In this document: positions 19,543 through 28,676 of the stretch, piece after piece
How positions within the stretch are numbered: the first letter of the stretch is position 1
Layout of the letters: every line of letters begins with the position of its first letter
Assembly (NCBI GenBank): GCA_913062525.1
Contig: CAJXWA010000014.1
Location: 1 to 34,082, forward strand
Reading direction: 5' to 3'
Length of the DNA: 34,082 bases
Source: an uncultured Alphaproteobacteria bacterium
Lineage (GTDB): Bacteria > Pseudomonadota > Alphaproteobacteria > Sneathiellales > Sneathiellaceae
Program-made: the position numbers and the translations under genes
Notes under the pieces: generated by a model
Seen by the model: only the letters and a program-made list of their open reading frames with translations
What the model was told of the DNA's origin: nothing
Databases searched by the model: none

Positions 19543-21986
19543 TCTGCTGCCTCTTGCCCGAAAATAGCGAGGGGATTAAATTCGTGTTTGTCTTTGCCTG
19601 AAACACGTTCTGACCAAGGATCATGCTGGGCAAATTTTTGAGAGTAGACAAAGCGTTGGTACAGGTTTTTGCGCCCGATATCATCGTCAAGGATTTGGCT
19701 TCGAATTTCATCCACTCCGACACGTTTTGCCCATTTGTAAATACGTTCCAGATAATGACCTTGCTCACGGTAGAGCTGGGTTAGTGCCACGATATATTCG
19801 AGGGCTTCATCTTCGCTTGAGGCGTGACCAAGGAGCTCGGTGCCTTTGATATCCAAGCCAGCGGCGCCTGCGAAGTGAATGTCATATCCAGAATCCACGC
19901 AAATCACACCAATGTCTTTACAGGTCGCTTCTGAACAATTTCTAGGGCAACCGGAGACTGCCAATTTCAATTTTGCAGGTGTCCAAGATCCCCACATAAA
20001 TTTTTCAATTCGAATGCCGAAACCAGTTGAGTCTTGGGTCCCAAAGCGGCACCAGTCGGATCCCACGCAGGTTTTAACGGTGCGCAGGCCTTTGGCATAT
20101 GCTTGGCCTGAGACGAAACCTGCATCACCAAGATCAGACCAGACACCGAGCAAATCTTCCTTTTTGACGCCCAGCATATCAATGCGCTGACCACCTGTAA
20201 CTTTCACCGCGGGGATATCAAATTTATCAACAACATCCGCAATTGCCCGCAGCTCATCAGAGGATGTCATACCGCCCCACATGCGAGGAACCACAGAATA
20301 AGTGCCATCTTTTTGAATGTTGGCGTGGACACGCTCGTTAATATAACGAGACTGGTAATCGTCCTCATATTCGCCGGGCCAGTCGCTGACGAGGTAGTAG
20401 TTAAGAGCGGGCCGGCATTTTGCGCAGCCACAAGATGTCTTCCATTCAAGCTCTTGCATGACAGCGGGAATAGATTTGAGGCTTTTAACCTGAATTAACC
20501 GGCGAACATCATCATGTCCAAGGTCGGTGCAGGGACAAACGGCGGCTACTTTTGAGGGATCATACGTATCCCCCAAAGTCACACTCATCAATTGTTCTAC
20601 TAACCCTGTACAAGTTCCGCAGGACGCTGAGGCTTTTGTGTGGGACCGAACCTCATCAAGAGTATTCAGTTTTTTGTCGGTGATGGCCGTTACGATTACA
20701 GATTTACAAATGCCGTTACAGCCACAAATTTCTGCATCATCGGGCAGAGCTGCAACGGCTTGCATCGGGTCCAGCGATGCGCCGCCTTGATAGGCTTGAC
20801 CGAAAATGAGGCTATCGCGCATTTCGGAAATATCTGTTCCTTTCTTAAGCAAATCAAAGAACCATGGACCGTCAGTTGTCTCTCCGTATTGAACCGCGCC
20901 GATAATCCGGTTTTCTTTTAGAACTAAACGCTTGTAGATACCTTGCGCCGCATCACGCAGAACGATTTCTTCTCTATCATCGGCCTCTGCAAAATCACCA
21001 GCAGAATAAAGATCCACACCAGTGACTTTCAGTTTTGTGGCTGTGACAGATCCGGTAAATTCGGCGTTGCCGCCAGTCAGGTTATTGGCAAGAACCTTCG
21101 CCATTTCATATAATGGTGCAACAAGGCCGTAGCAGTCACCGCGATGTTCCACGCATTCACCAAGGGCATACACATCTGGATCAGATGTTTGCATTTTGTC
21201 GTCCACAAGTATGCCGCGATTGCAATCGATGTCAGCGTCTTTTGCAAGACTGAATGAGGGACGAATGCCAACCGCCATAATGACGATGCTTGCATCAATC
21301 ACAGTGCCGTCGTCTAAGGTAATGCCTGAAACGCGACCATCTTTACCCAAAATTTCCTTGGAGTTGACCTCAGTTAAGACCTCAATCCCTTTGTCTTTGA
21401 TGGCCTTTTCAAGCAAGTAACCGGCAGCAGGGTCTAATTGTCGTTCCATCAAAGTGGGCATCAAGTGAAGAACGGTTACATCCATTCCTCTAGCTTTGAG
21501 CCCTGCCGCGGCTTCTAATCCAAGGAGGCCACCGCCGATGACAACTGCCCGGCCTTTGGATTTGGCTGCTGTTAGCATGGCGCCCACATCATCCAAGTCG
21601 CGGTATACCAAAACGCCGTCTAGATCATGGCCGGGAAGCGGAATAATGAACGGATTAGAACCTGTGGCGATGACTAATTTGTCATAAGATGCAACAACGC
21701 CCGCCTCTGATGTAACCGTCTTTAAATTCCGGTCAATTTCGGTGATTTTGGCACCTTTGAGCAAAGTTACATTATTTGCCTCATACCACGCATCATCATG
21801 GGTGATGATGTCTTCGTATGTTTTCTCGCCAGAAAGAACCGGAGATAACATCAACCTATTGTAGTTGACCCGAGGTTCGGCGTTGAAAATAGTAACGTCA
21901 TAGGCGGTTGCGTCTTCTTCGAATAAATGTTCCAACATCCTGCCCGGTGCCATGCCATTTCCGATAATTACAAGTTTTTGTGTCAT
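19539..21986 (-). CDS. nirB: Nitrite reductase [NAD(P)H] large subunit
   Basis: FAD/NAD domains, BFD Cys cluster 'CGCNGICKS...CGTCTG', siroheme/4Fe-4S 'CVGSDWCRFG...SGCPRNCSEA'. Confidence 0.97.
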   Translation of the reverse strand: MTQKLVIIGNGMAPGRMLEHLFEEDATAYDVTIFNAEPRVNYNRLMLSPVLSGEKTYEDIITHDDAWYEANNVTLLKGAKITEIDRNLKTVTSEAGVVASYDKLVIATGSNPFIIPLPGHDLDGVLVYRDLDDVGAMLTAAKSKGRAVVIGGGLLGLEAAAGLKARGMDVTVLHLMPTLMERQLDPAAGYLLEKAIKDKGIEVLTEVNSKEILGKDGRVSGITLDDGTVIDASIVIMAVGIRPSFSLAKDADIDCNRGILVDDKMQTSDPDVYALGECVEHRGDCYGLVAPLYEMAKVLANNLTGGNAEFTGSVTATKLKVTGVDLYSAGDFAEADDREEIVLRDAAQGIYKRLVLKENRIIGAVQYGETTDGPWFFDLLKKGTDISEMRDSLIFGQAYQGGASLDPMQAVAALPDDAEICGCNGICKSVIVTAITDKKLNTLDEVRSHTKASASCGTCTGLVEQLMSVTLGDTYDPSKVAAVCPCTDLGHDDVRRLIQVKSLKSIPAVMQELEWKTSCGCAKCRPALNYYLVSDWPGEYEDDYQSRYINERVHANIQKDGTYSVVPRMWGGMTSSDELRAIADVVDKFDIPAVKVTGGQRIDMLGVKKEDLLGVWSDLGDAGFVSGQAYAKGLRTVKTCVGSDWCRFGTQDSTGFGIRIEKFMWGSWTPAKLKLAVSGCPRNCSEATCKDIGVICVDSGYDIHFAGAAGLDIKGTELLGHASSEDEALEYIVALTQLYREQGHYLERIYKWAKRVGVDEIRSQILDDDIGRKNLYQRFVYSQKFAQHDPWSERVSGKDKHEFNPLAIFGQEAAE

Positions 21987-22000
21987 TTTTCTCTCTTCCT

Positions 22001-23761
22001 TTAAATGGCAAAGGATGCAGTTTCAGATTTGCCAGAATTTTGTCTGGCAATCCGGGTTTCCCGTTTTTCGCGGATAGATTGAAGTTGGTCTTCGCTTGGG
22101 TTCGCGCCGCCTTCGTAGACGTCCAAGAAACTTAAAAGTTCTTCTCGGTAGGCGTAATAATCAGGGTGTTCGAGTAATGCTTTTCGAGATCGCGGACGAG
22201 GGAGGTCAACTTCCATGATGTTGCCAATTTTCGCGTTTGGCCCGTTAGACATCATCACCACACGGTCAGCTAGCAGAATAGCTTCATCAACATCATGAGT
22301 GACACAAATCGCTGTGACTTGGGTGCGTTTCCAAACGTCCATAAGAACATCCTGCAGCTCCCATCGGGTCAAGCTGTCCAACATCCCAAACGGCTCATCC
22401 AGTAATAAAAGTTTTGGAGACAGGGCAAATGCACGGGCAATGCCAACACGTTGCCGCATTCCGTTTGAAAGGCCTGCTGCCATCTTATGCATGGAATCCC
22501 CAAGACCAACGCGAGAGAGGTAATATTCGACAACTTCAGCCCGCTCTGTTTTTGTGGCTTTTGGATAGACCCGCTCCACCCCGAGGGAGACATTGTCGTA
22601 GGCGGTCATCCAAGGCAGCAAAGACGGCGCTTGGAACACAACAGCGCGATCAGGACCAGCCTTCGTGACGTGGGTACCGTCCAGAATTATTGCGCCTTCA
22701 GATATTTTGTTTAGGCCCGACACCATGGATAGAACTGTAGATTTTCCGCATCCGGAATGACCGATGACAGAAATAAATTCGCCCTTTTTAATTTTGAGAT
22801 CAAACCCATCCACAACTGTAAGTGGGCCGTTGGATGTTGGGTAGATTTTGGTTGTCTGACTAAACTCAACATACCGATCGGACCGGGTAGAGGCAGCGGC
22901 TTCGCTATACGCCGCTGGTACCTTCTCGTTCCGCGTGATGGGTACGATATTGGGGAGGTGCTTTTCAGTAATTTTTCCGCCCGCCCGTTCTGCGCCCAAT
23001 GCCATTAGGTATTCTGTGATTTTGCCCCGAATTTTGATGAATTCTGGATCGTCATTCATGGATGCGCGATCTCTGGGATGGGGAAGTGAGATGTTAAACT
23101 CTTTTCCCAAAGTGGCATTAGGTCCGGGTTTTAAAGGAATAACGCGATCGGCCAGTAGAATGGCTTCATCCACATCATTGGTGATGAGGATGATTGTCTT
23201 TTTTTCCTTCTGAGAGATATCTGCGAACTCGTCTTGTAATTTGGATCGGGTTAGCGCGTCCAAAGCGGACAAAGGCTCATCCAACAGAAGAACTTCAGGC
23301 TGGGTGGCAAGGGCACGGGCTACCGAAACACGTTGCCGCATGCCACCAGATAACTCGTTTGGTTTACGGTGCTTGGCATGTTTCAGGCCAACCATTTCTA
23401 TGTATTTATCGCAAAGTGCGCTGCGTTCTTTCTTAGGTTTTTTCTTGAGGACAGCATCTACGGCCAGTTCAATATTGGCCTGAACGGTCATCCAAGGCAT
23501 GAGTGAGTAAGATTGGAAAACAACGCCCATATGAGTGCTGGGCTCGGTCACTTGCTTGCCTTGGAATATAACCCCGCCCTGATCAGGTTTAATAAGACCT
23601 GCGAGTGCAGAAATCAGAGTGGTTTTTCCAGACCCTGAAAATCCAACAATGGCAATAAACTCGCCTTGTTCGACTTTCAAATTAATGTCTGAGAGCACTT
23701 CGGTGCGGGTTCCGCCATGGTCAAAATGTTTTGACAGCCCTGATATTTCTAAAATCGGCAT
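22001..23761 (-). CDS. Nitrate ABC transporter, two tandem ATPase domains in one polypeptide (NrtC/NrtD-like; ORF extends to 23911)
   Basis: Two Walker A (GFSGSGKT, GHSGCGKS), two signature (LSGGMRQR, LSNGMRQR), two Walker B (VLLLDEPLSALD, LLLLDEPFGMLD). Confidence 0.93.
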   Translation of the reverse strand: MPILEISGLSKHFDHGGTRTEVLSDINLKVEQGEFIAIVGFSGSGKTTLISALAGLIKPDQGGVIFQGKQVTEPSTHMGVVFQSYSLMPWMTVQANIELAVDAVLKKKPKKERSALCDKYIEMVGLKHAKHRKPNELSGGMRQRVSVARALATQPEVLLLDEPLSALDALTRSKLQDEFADISQKEKKTIILITNDVDEAILLADRVIPLKPGPNATLGKEFNISLPHPRDRASMNDDPEFIKIRGKITEYLMALGAERAGGKITEKHLPNIVPITRNEKVPAAYSEAAASTRSDRYVEFSQTTKIYPTSNGPLTVVDGFDLKIKKGEFISVIGHSGCGKSTVLSMVSGLNKISEGAIILDGTHVTKAGPDRAVVFQAPSLLPWMTAYDNVSLGVERVYPKATKTERAEVVEYYLSRVGLGDSMHKMAAGLSNGMRQRVGIARAFALSPKLLLLDEPFGMLDSLTRWELQDVLMDVWKRTQVTAICVTHDVDEAILLADRVVMMSNGPNAKIGNIMEVDLPRPRSRKALLEHPDYYAYREELLSFLDVYEGGANPSEDQLQSIREKRETRIARQNSGKSETASFAI

Positions 23762-23769
23762 GGCAATTC

Positions 23770-24864
23770 CTAACGGTTTGACGAGAAGGTGAAGGCTTGT
23801 TGCAGGGTGTACATAACCCGATCCAACATGAAGCCAATGATGCCAATGGTAAGGACAGCCACAATGATTTTGGCGAGGGATTGGGAAGATCCATTTTGAA
23901 ACTCGTCCCATACGAATTTACCAAGTCCCGGATTTTGCGCGAGCATTTCAGCCGCGATTAGAACCATCCATCCAACGCCCAGTGATAGGCGCAATCCAGT
24001 AAAAATCAACGGAAGAGACGACGGGAGTACCAACTTGGTGACGGTTTTATATGTTGGTAGCTGTAAAACGCGGCCCACATTCATCAAGTCTTTATCAACA
24101 GATGCAACGCCCAATGCCGTATTAATCAGGGTCGGCCATAAAGAACACAGGGTCACCGTTACAGCAGACACGACCAATGATTTTGGAAGGAAGGACGTCG
24201 GATTTGCATAGGCTGCAGACACGATCATGGTCACGATGGGTAACCAGGCCAGCGGCGATACTGGTTTAAATATCTGGATCAGCGGGTTTATGGCCCCGTT
24301 TACAGCTTTTGATAAGCCAGAGGCAATTCCAAGGGGGATCGCAATTGCTGTCGCAATTATAAAGCCCAACCCCACAGTAAACAGAGATGTGAATATCTGA
24401 TCTATGTAGGTTGGTTTACCCGTGTATTTGCGATGTTTGACTTTGTGCGCTTTACCTGCGGCAATTAATTGCTCGTTCCTCACGGCTTGCCGCTCAAAGA
24501 AAGCATCGGCTTTTGCCCGTTCCCGAACATGGTCGTCCCATAAGTTAAGAGCTTGCTCCCATACGGCCATAGGGCCAGGAATAGTTCCTAGCGATGTTGT
24601 TACTTTTGGTGCGAGCGCTCCCCATGCCACGAGAAATAAAATGATCCCGGTTAAGGGAATAATGAGCACGCGGCGCAGTTCAATAAGCTGCTCTTTAGTG
24701 TCGTCACCAGCGGCTATTTTCAGCAAAGGTGTTATCCATGAAAAACCTAACGCGTCAAGCCATCCGGAAGTGGCATTGATTTTAGAAAATATCTTTTCCT
24801 GTCGGGCTTTTTTCTTTTCTGCAGCTTCTGGGTTTTCAATTGGTGATGCTGTGGAAGAGGCCAT
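23770..24864 (-). CDS. nrtB: Nitrate ABC transporter permease
   Basis: BPD permease region 'TALGVASVDKDLMNVGRVLQLPTYKTVTKLVLPSSLPLIFTGLRLSLGVGWMVLIAAEML'; operon position. Confidence 0.93.
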   Translation of the reverse strand: MASSTASPIENPEAAEKKKARQEKIFSKINATSGWLDALGFSWITPLLKIAAGDDTKEQLIELRRVLIIPLTGIILFLVAWGALAPKVTTSLGTIPGPMAVWEQALNLWDDHVRERAKADAFFERQAVRNEQLIAAGKAHKVKHRKYTGKPTYIDQIFTSLFTVGLGFIIATAIAIPLGIASGLSKAVNGAINPLIQIFKPVSPLAWLPIVTMIVSAAYANPTSFLPKSLVVSAVTVTLCSLWPTLINTALGVASVDKDLMNVGRVLQLPTYKTVTKLVLPSSLPLIFTGLRLSLGVGWMVLIAAEMLAQNPGLGKFVWDEFQNGSSQSLAKIIVAVLTIGIIGFMLDRVMYTLQQAFTFSSNR

Positions 24865-24925
24865 GCTATTTTCCTTATTACTCGGTAATGCTTGGGGTGC
24901 GACACATCACATCCCGGAAATGGTG

Positions 24926-26320
24926 TTAGCCGCCGACAATTGCGCCAGCTTTGACGGTCTCGTTCGATTTCAAACCGATGGTTTGTACGTTGATATAGGC
25001 ATTCGGGGTTTTACCGTCGTATTCAACGCCATCTATGAACGCGGAGGTAGGCGCTCGGTATCCATCACTTTCCCATGGAAAATCAGCTTCACTTACATGA
25101 CCTTCTTCCACCAGTAGGCGGGCAGCCTTTAAGTAAGTTTTGGGCAAATAGACAGATTTGGAAACATCTGCATACCATTGGTCAGGTTTGGCCTCTGGGA
25201 CTTGGCCCCACCGACGCATTTGGGTGAGATACCAAACCGCATCTGAGTAAAAGGGGTAGGTGGCGTAATGGCGATAGAAAACGTTGAAATCTGGAAGGTC
25301 GCGCTTGTCACCTTTTTCGTATTCGAATGTACCGGTCATTGAATTTGCAATGACCTCCTTATCCGCACCGACATATTCAGGGCGAGAAAGGATTTCTACG
25401 GTTTCCGTCCGGTTAGCACCGTTGTTTTCATCCAGCCACTTTGCCGCCCGAATGAGTGCTTTCGTGAGGGCTAATGTTGTATTGGGATATTGGTCAGTGA
25501 ATTTTTTGGTTAGCCCAAAGACTTTCTCAGGATTGTTTTTCCAAATTTCGTAATCGGTGATCACAGGAACGCCAACATTTTTGAGAACAGCTTGCTGGTT
25601 CCAGGGTTCACCCACACTGTATCCGTTTAAAGTACCCGCTTCCATGGTCGTCGGCATTTGCGGCGGCGGTGTCACAGATAAAAAGACATCAGCCTGTATT
25701 TGTCCGCTAGCGTCATTAGGCGCGTAAAATCCGGGATGAATATTGCCCGAAGCAAGCCAATAGCGAAGTTCGTAATTGTGGGTAGATACGGGAAAGACCA
25801 TGCCCATGTTGAAAGCTCTGCCTTCATCTTGAAACTGACCTACGGCCTTTTTCAAGGCATCCGCCTTAATAGGATGAATAGGTTTGCCATCCGCGTCATG
25901 GAGCACATGTTCTTTCATCATTTCCCAAACTTCATTGGAAACGGTAATCGCATTACCGTTCAGATCCATTGAAAAAGGTGTGACGATGTGGGCCTTGGTA
26001 CCATACCCAATTGTTGCCGCAAGGGGCTGCCCCGCCAGCATGTGAGCGCCGTCAAGCTCGCCGGTGATGACACGATCAAGAAGCACTTTCCAGTTCGCTT
26101 GTGGCTCTAGCGTGACGTACAAGCCTTCATCTTCGAAATATCTTTTCTCATATGCGATGGCGAGTGGAGCCATGTCCGTCAGTTTAATGAAACCTAGCTT
26201 CAATTCGTCTTTCTCAACATCTAGCATCTCAGCAGATGCTGAACCGAGGAAATTGAGAGAGGATGCGGCTATCACTGCTGTTATTACTATTTTGTGGCGC
26301 AGGGTATCGAAAAACTTCAT
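24926..26320 (-). CDS. nrtA: Nitrate ABC transporter substrate-binding protein (ORF extends to 26341)
   Basis: Signal peptide plus '[68 protein letters not shown]'. Confidence 0.95.
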   Translation of the reverse strand: MKFFDTLRHKIVITAVIAASSLNFLGSASAEMLDVEKDELKLGFIKLTDMAPLAIAYEKRYFEDEGLYVTLEPQANWKVLLDRVITGELDGAHMLAGQPLAATIGYGTKAHIVTPFSMDLNGNAITVSNEVWEMMKEHVLHDADGKPIHPIKADALKKAVGQFQDEGRAFNMGMVFPVSTHNYELRYWLASGNIHPGFYAPNDASGQIQADVFLSVTPPPQMPTTMEAGTLNGYSVGEPWNQQAVLKNVGVPVITDYEIWKNNPEKVFGLTKKFTDQYPNTTLALTKALIRAAKWLDENNGANRTETVEILSRPEYVGADKEVIANSMTGTFEYEKGDKRDLPDFNVFYRHYATYPFYSDAVWYLTQMRRWGQVPEAKPDQWYADVSKSVYLPKTYLKAARLLVEEGHVSEADFPWESDGYRAPTSAFIDGVEYDGKTPNAYINVQTIGLKSNETVKAGAIVGG

Positions 26321-26421
26321 TAAAATTACTCCGTAAGACAAAGATCAGCAGCAACAACTCCTGACAAATTAGCCGATCTCAACATCGGAAAAAAGTTAGG
26401 GCCGCTTGATATCAGGTTCTT

Positions 26422-26438
26422 TGCATGGGGTATGCCAA
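26422..26438 (-). promoter_or_regulatory. Candidate sigma54 (-24/-12) promoter for nrtA
   Basis: Minus strand TTGGCATACCCCATGCA has the GG-N10-GC spacing of YTGGCACGRNNNTTGCW; ~100 nt upstream of nrtA. Confidence 0.65.
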
Positions 26439-26533
26439 TTTTTCGAGAATATTAATTTTTCGATATAAAACAATGAGTTGAATTAAATTTATCGATATTG
26501 TTAAGCTTGAAATATCTGGCAATTTGCTCTTTT

Positions 26534-26550
26534 TTTGTGCAGCGCACAAA
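26534..26550. repeat. Inverted repeat TTTGTGC-AGC-GCACAAA
   Basis: 7-bp perfect arms with 3-nt spacer, read directly. Confidence 0.8.
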
Positions 26551-26610
26551 TGTTAGGCGCTTTTTCCTACTCGAAACAAGTGAGTCGTTTTATTTACGAA
26601 CTTCTCATCA

Positions 26611-26630
26611 CCAATAAGCCGGCTTATTGG
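26611..26630. repeat. Perfect 20-bp palindrome CCAATAAGCCGGCTTATTGG
   Basis: Self-complementary, read directly. Confidence 0.9.
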
Positions 26631-26642
26631 AGGTAAGTTGTA

Positions 26643-26710
26643 AAAACACAAAAAAAAAGGCAGAAAATTTTTTGAAAACACCAGAATAACGAGACTCTGC
26701 CTTGTGTTTT
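26643..26710. repeat. Bulged long inverted repeat with a second internal copy of one arm
   Basis: AAGGCAGA 26657-26664 pairs with TCTGCCTT 26696-26703; AAAACAC at 26643-26649 and 26675-26681, both complementary to GTGTTTT 26704-26710. Confidence 0.65.
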
Positions 26711-26854
26711 CTACCTTTTAGAGAAACAAAAAATAATTATTCATACGAGCGCCGATGTACGGCTAAATTTTCTTGTTAGTTCACATGCAATGTGCAAGTG
26801 TTTTCCCATGAAAATGAAATCAAACTGAAACAATTCGAAAATTAGGGGGATAAT

Positions 26855-27832
26855 ATGAAATTGAAGAATTTGGCACTTGGTGCCGCGGCTACATTACTCG
26901 CATCCGTGATGGCTTCCACCAGCTCATATGCTGCAGAATGCGCACGCGGAACATTGGATACTCGTTTCTGTGACGTAGATGGCGATTTACTTGCTGATAC
27001 ACCTACTGATGCGTCTAAACTACTTGATCCATCAACACTTGTATTTGCATACACTCCTGTTGAAGATCCTGCTGTTTATAAAGAAGCATGGAGCGATTTC
27101 CTAACTCATATGGAAAAAGTAACTGGTAAAAAAGTTCAATTCTTCCCAGTTCAAAGCAATGCCGCACAAATCGAAGCTATGCGTTCTGGTCGGTTGCACA
27201 TTGCCGGCTTTAACACTGGTTCAAACCCGCTTGCTGTAAACTGCGCTGGTTTTAATCCGTTTACAATTATGGCATCTGCTGATGGAAATTTCGGTTATGA
27301 AATGGAAATCATTACATATCCGGGCAGTGGCATTAATAAAGTTGAAGATATTAAAGGCAAACAGCTTGCTTTCACATCTCCAACATCAAATTCTGGCTTT
27401 AAAGCGCCTTCCGCCATTTTGAAAGCTGATTTCAACATGGAAGCAAAGCGCGACTTTGAACCAGCGTTCTCAGGCAAGCACGACAATTCAATTCTTGGCG
27501 TTGCGAATAAAGATTACCCTGCAGCCTCTATCGCAAACTCAGTGATGCACCGCATGCTCAAGCGTGATGTGATTAAGGCAGAACAGATTAAATCTATCTA
27601 TAAATCACAAACATTCCCAACTACAGGCTTTGGTGTTGTCTACAACTTGAAACCAGAACTTAAAGCGAAAATCCAAGAAGCATTCTTCTCTTTCGAATGG
27701 GCTGGATCTTCTCTTGAAAAAGAGTTCTCTAAATCAAACGAAGCTCAATTCTTGGAAATGACATACAAAAAATTCTGGGATGTTATTCGTAAAATTGATG
27801 CCGCGAATAATGTTAAATACACTTGTAAATAA
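26855..27832 (+). CDS. phnD: Phosphate/phosphite/phosphonate ABC transporter substrate-binding protein (PhnD-like)
   Basis: Signal peptide; 'LVFAYTPVEDPAVYKEAWSDFLTHMEKVTGKKVQFFPVQSNAAQIEAMRSGRLHIAGF'; SD-like AGGGGG upstream. Confidence 0.9.
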   Translation: MKLKNLALGAAATLLASVMASTSSYAAECARGTLDTRFCDVDGDLLADTPTDASKLLDPSTLVFAYTPVEDPAVYKEAWSDFLTHMEKVTGKKVQFFPVQSNAAQIEAMRSGRLHIAGFNTGSNPLAVNCAGFNPFTIMASADGNFGYEMEIITYPGSGINKVEDIKGKQLAFTSPTSNSGFKAPSAILKADFNMEAKRDFEPAFSGKHDNSILGVANKDYPAASIANSVMHRMLKRDVIKAEQIKSIYKSQTFPTTGFGVVYNLKPELKAKIQEAFFSFEWAGSSLEKEFSKSNEAQFLEMTYKKFWDVIRKIDAANNVKYTCK

Positions 27833-27845
27833 GTGATCAATCTAG

Positions 27846-27874
27846 CCGTGAGCGGTTTTCGCTCACGGTTTTTT
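27846..27874 (+). terminator. Intrinsic-terminator-like hairpin between phnD and phnC
   Basis: CCGTGAGCG-GTTTT-CGCTCACGG followed by TTTTTT; 9-bp perfect stem. Confidence 0.85.
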
Positions 27875-27896
27875 CTTGGCGTATGTGTGGGTTATA

Positions 27897-28676
27897 ATGC
27901 TTCAAATTGAAAAACTGACGAAAAAATATCCAACTGGTGATCTCGCATTAACCGCGGTCGATTTGGAAATCCCTGAAGGACAAGTGCTTGCCCTTATTGG
28001 CCCGTCCGGCGCTGGTAAAAGTACGCTTATTCGGTGCATCAACAGACTTGTTGAACCAACAAGCGGCACTGTCACCCTCAAAGGGGAAAATATCACAACG
28101 CTTGGATCGGGCGGCTTGCGCGCTGCGCGCCGTAAGATGGGAATGATTTTCCAAGAATACGCGTTGGTTGAACGACTAACCGTTATGGAAAATGTATTGT
28201 CTGGCCGTTTGGGATATGTCGGGTTCTGGCGCAGTTTTTTACGTAAATACCCGCAGTCAGATATAGATGAAGCCTTTCGGCTTTTAGACCGCGTAGGCCT
28301 ATTGCATATGGCTGACAAACGCGCGGATGAGCTCTCTGGTGGACAACGGCAACGTGTTGGTATCGCTAGGGCGCTTATTCAAGACCCAGATTTATTGTTG
28401 GTGGACGAGCCAACGGCATCGCTTGATCCAAAAACGTCTCGCCAAATTATGCGCCTCATTTGCGAATTGTGTAAAGAACGTGGATTGGCAGCAATCATTA
28501 ATATTCATGACGTGGCTTTGGCACAAATGTTTGTGCAGCGCGTTGTTGGCTTGAAACTCGGAAAACTTCAGTTCGACGGATCTCCTGATCAATTGACACC
28601 TGATGTTTTGACGTCAATTTACGGCGAAGAAGATTGGGAAGCAACAATCGAAAAAGTTGACGAGGAAGACGCATGA
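27897..28676 (+). CDS. phnC: Phosphonate-type ABC transporter ATP-binding protein (ORF extends to 27876)
   Basis: Walker [10 protein letters not shown], '[32 protein letters not shown]', 'INIHDVALA'. Confidence 0.93.
   Translation: MLQIEKLTKKYPTGDLALTAVDLEIPEGQVLALIGPSGAGKSTLIRCINRLVEPTSGTVTLKGENITTLGSGGLRAARRKMGMIFQEYALVERLTVMENVLSGRLGYVGFWRSFLRKYPQSDIDEAFRLLDRVGLLHMADKRADELSGGQRQRVGIARALIQDPDLLLVDEPTASLDPKTSRQIMRLICELCKERGLAAIINIHDVALAQMFVQRVVGLKLGKLQFDGSPDQLTPDVLTSIYGEEDWEATIEKVDEEDA

Noticed and set aside
24422-25117. 231-aa plus-strand ORF spanning the nrtA/nrtB junction
   Set aside because: Antisense to two well-supported nitrate transporter genes, no domain signal
26534-26560. NtrC site at the dyad upstream of the nrtA promoter
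   Set aside because: Arm orientation and spacing do not fit GCAC-N7-GTGC
26805-26850. Possible Pho box upstream of phnD (CTGAAAC-like words)
   Set aside because: No tandem CTGTCA-like 7-mers with the correct spacing; match too weak
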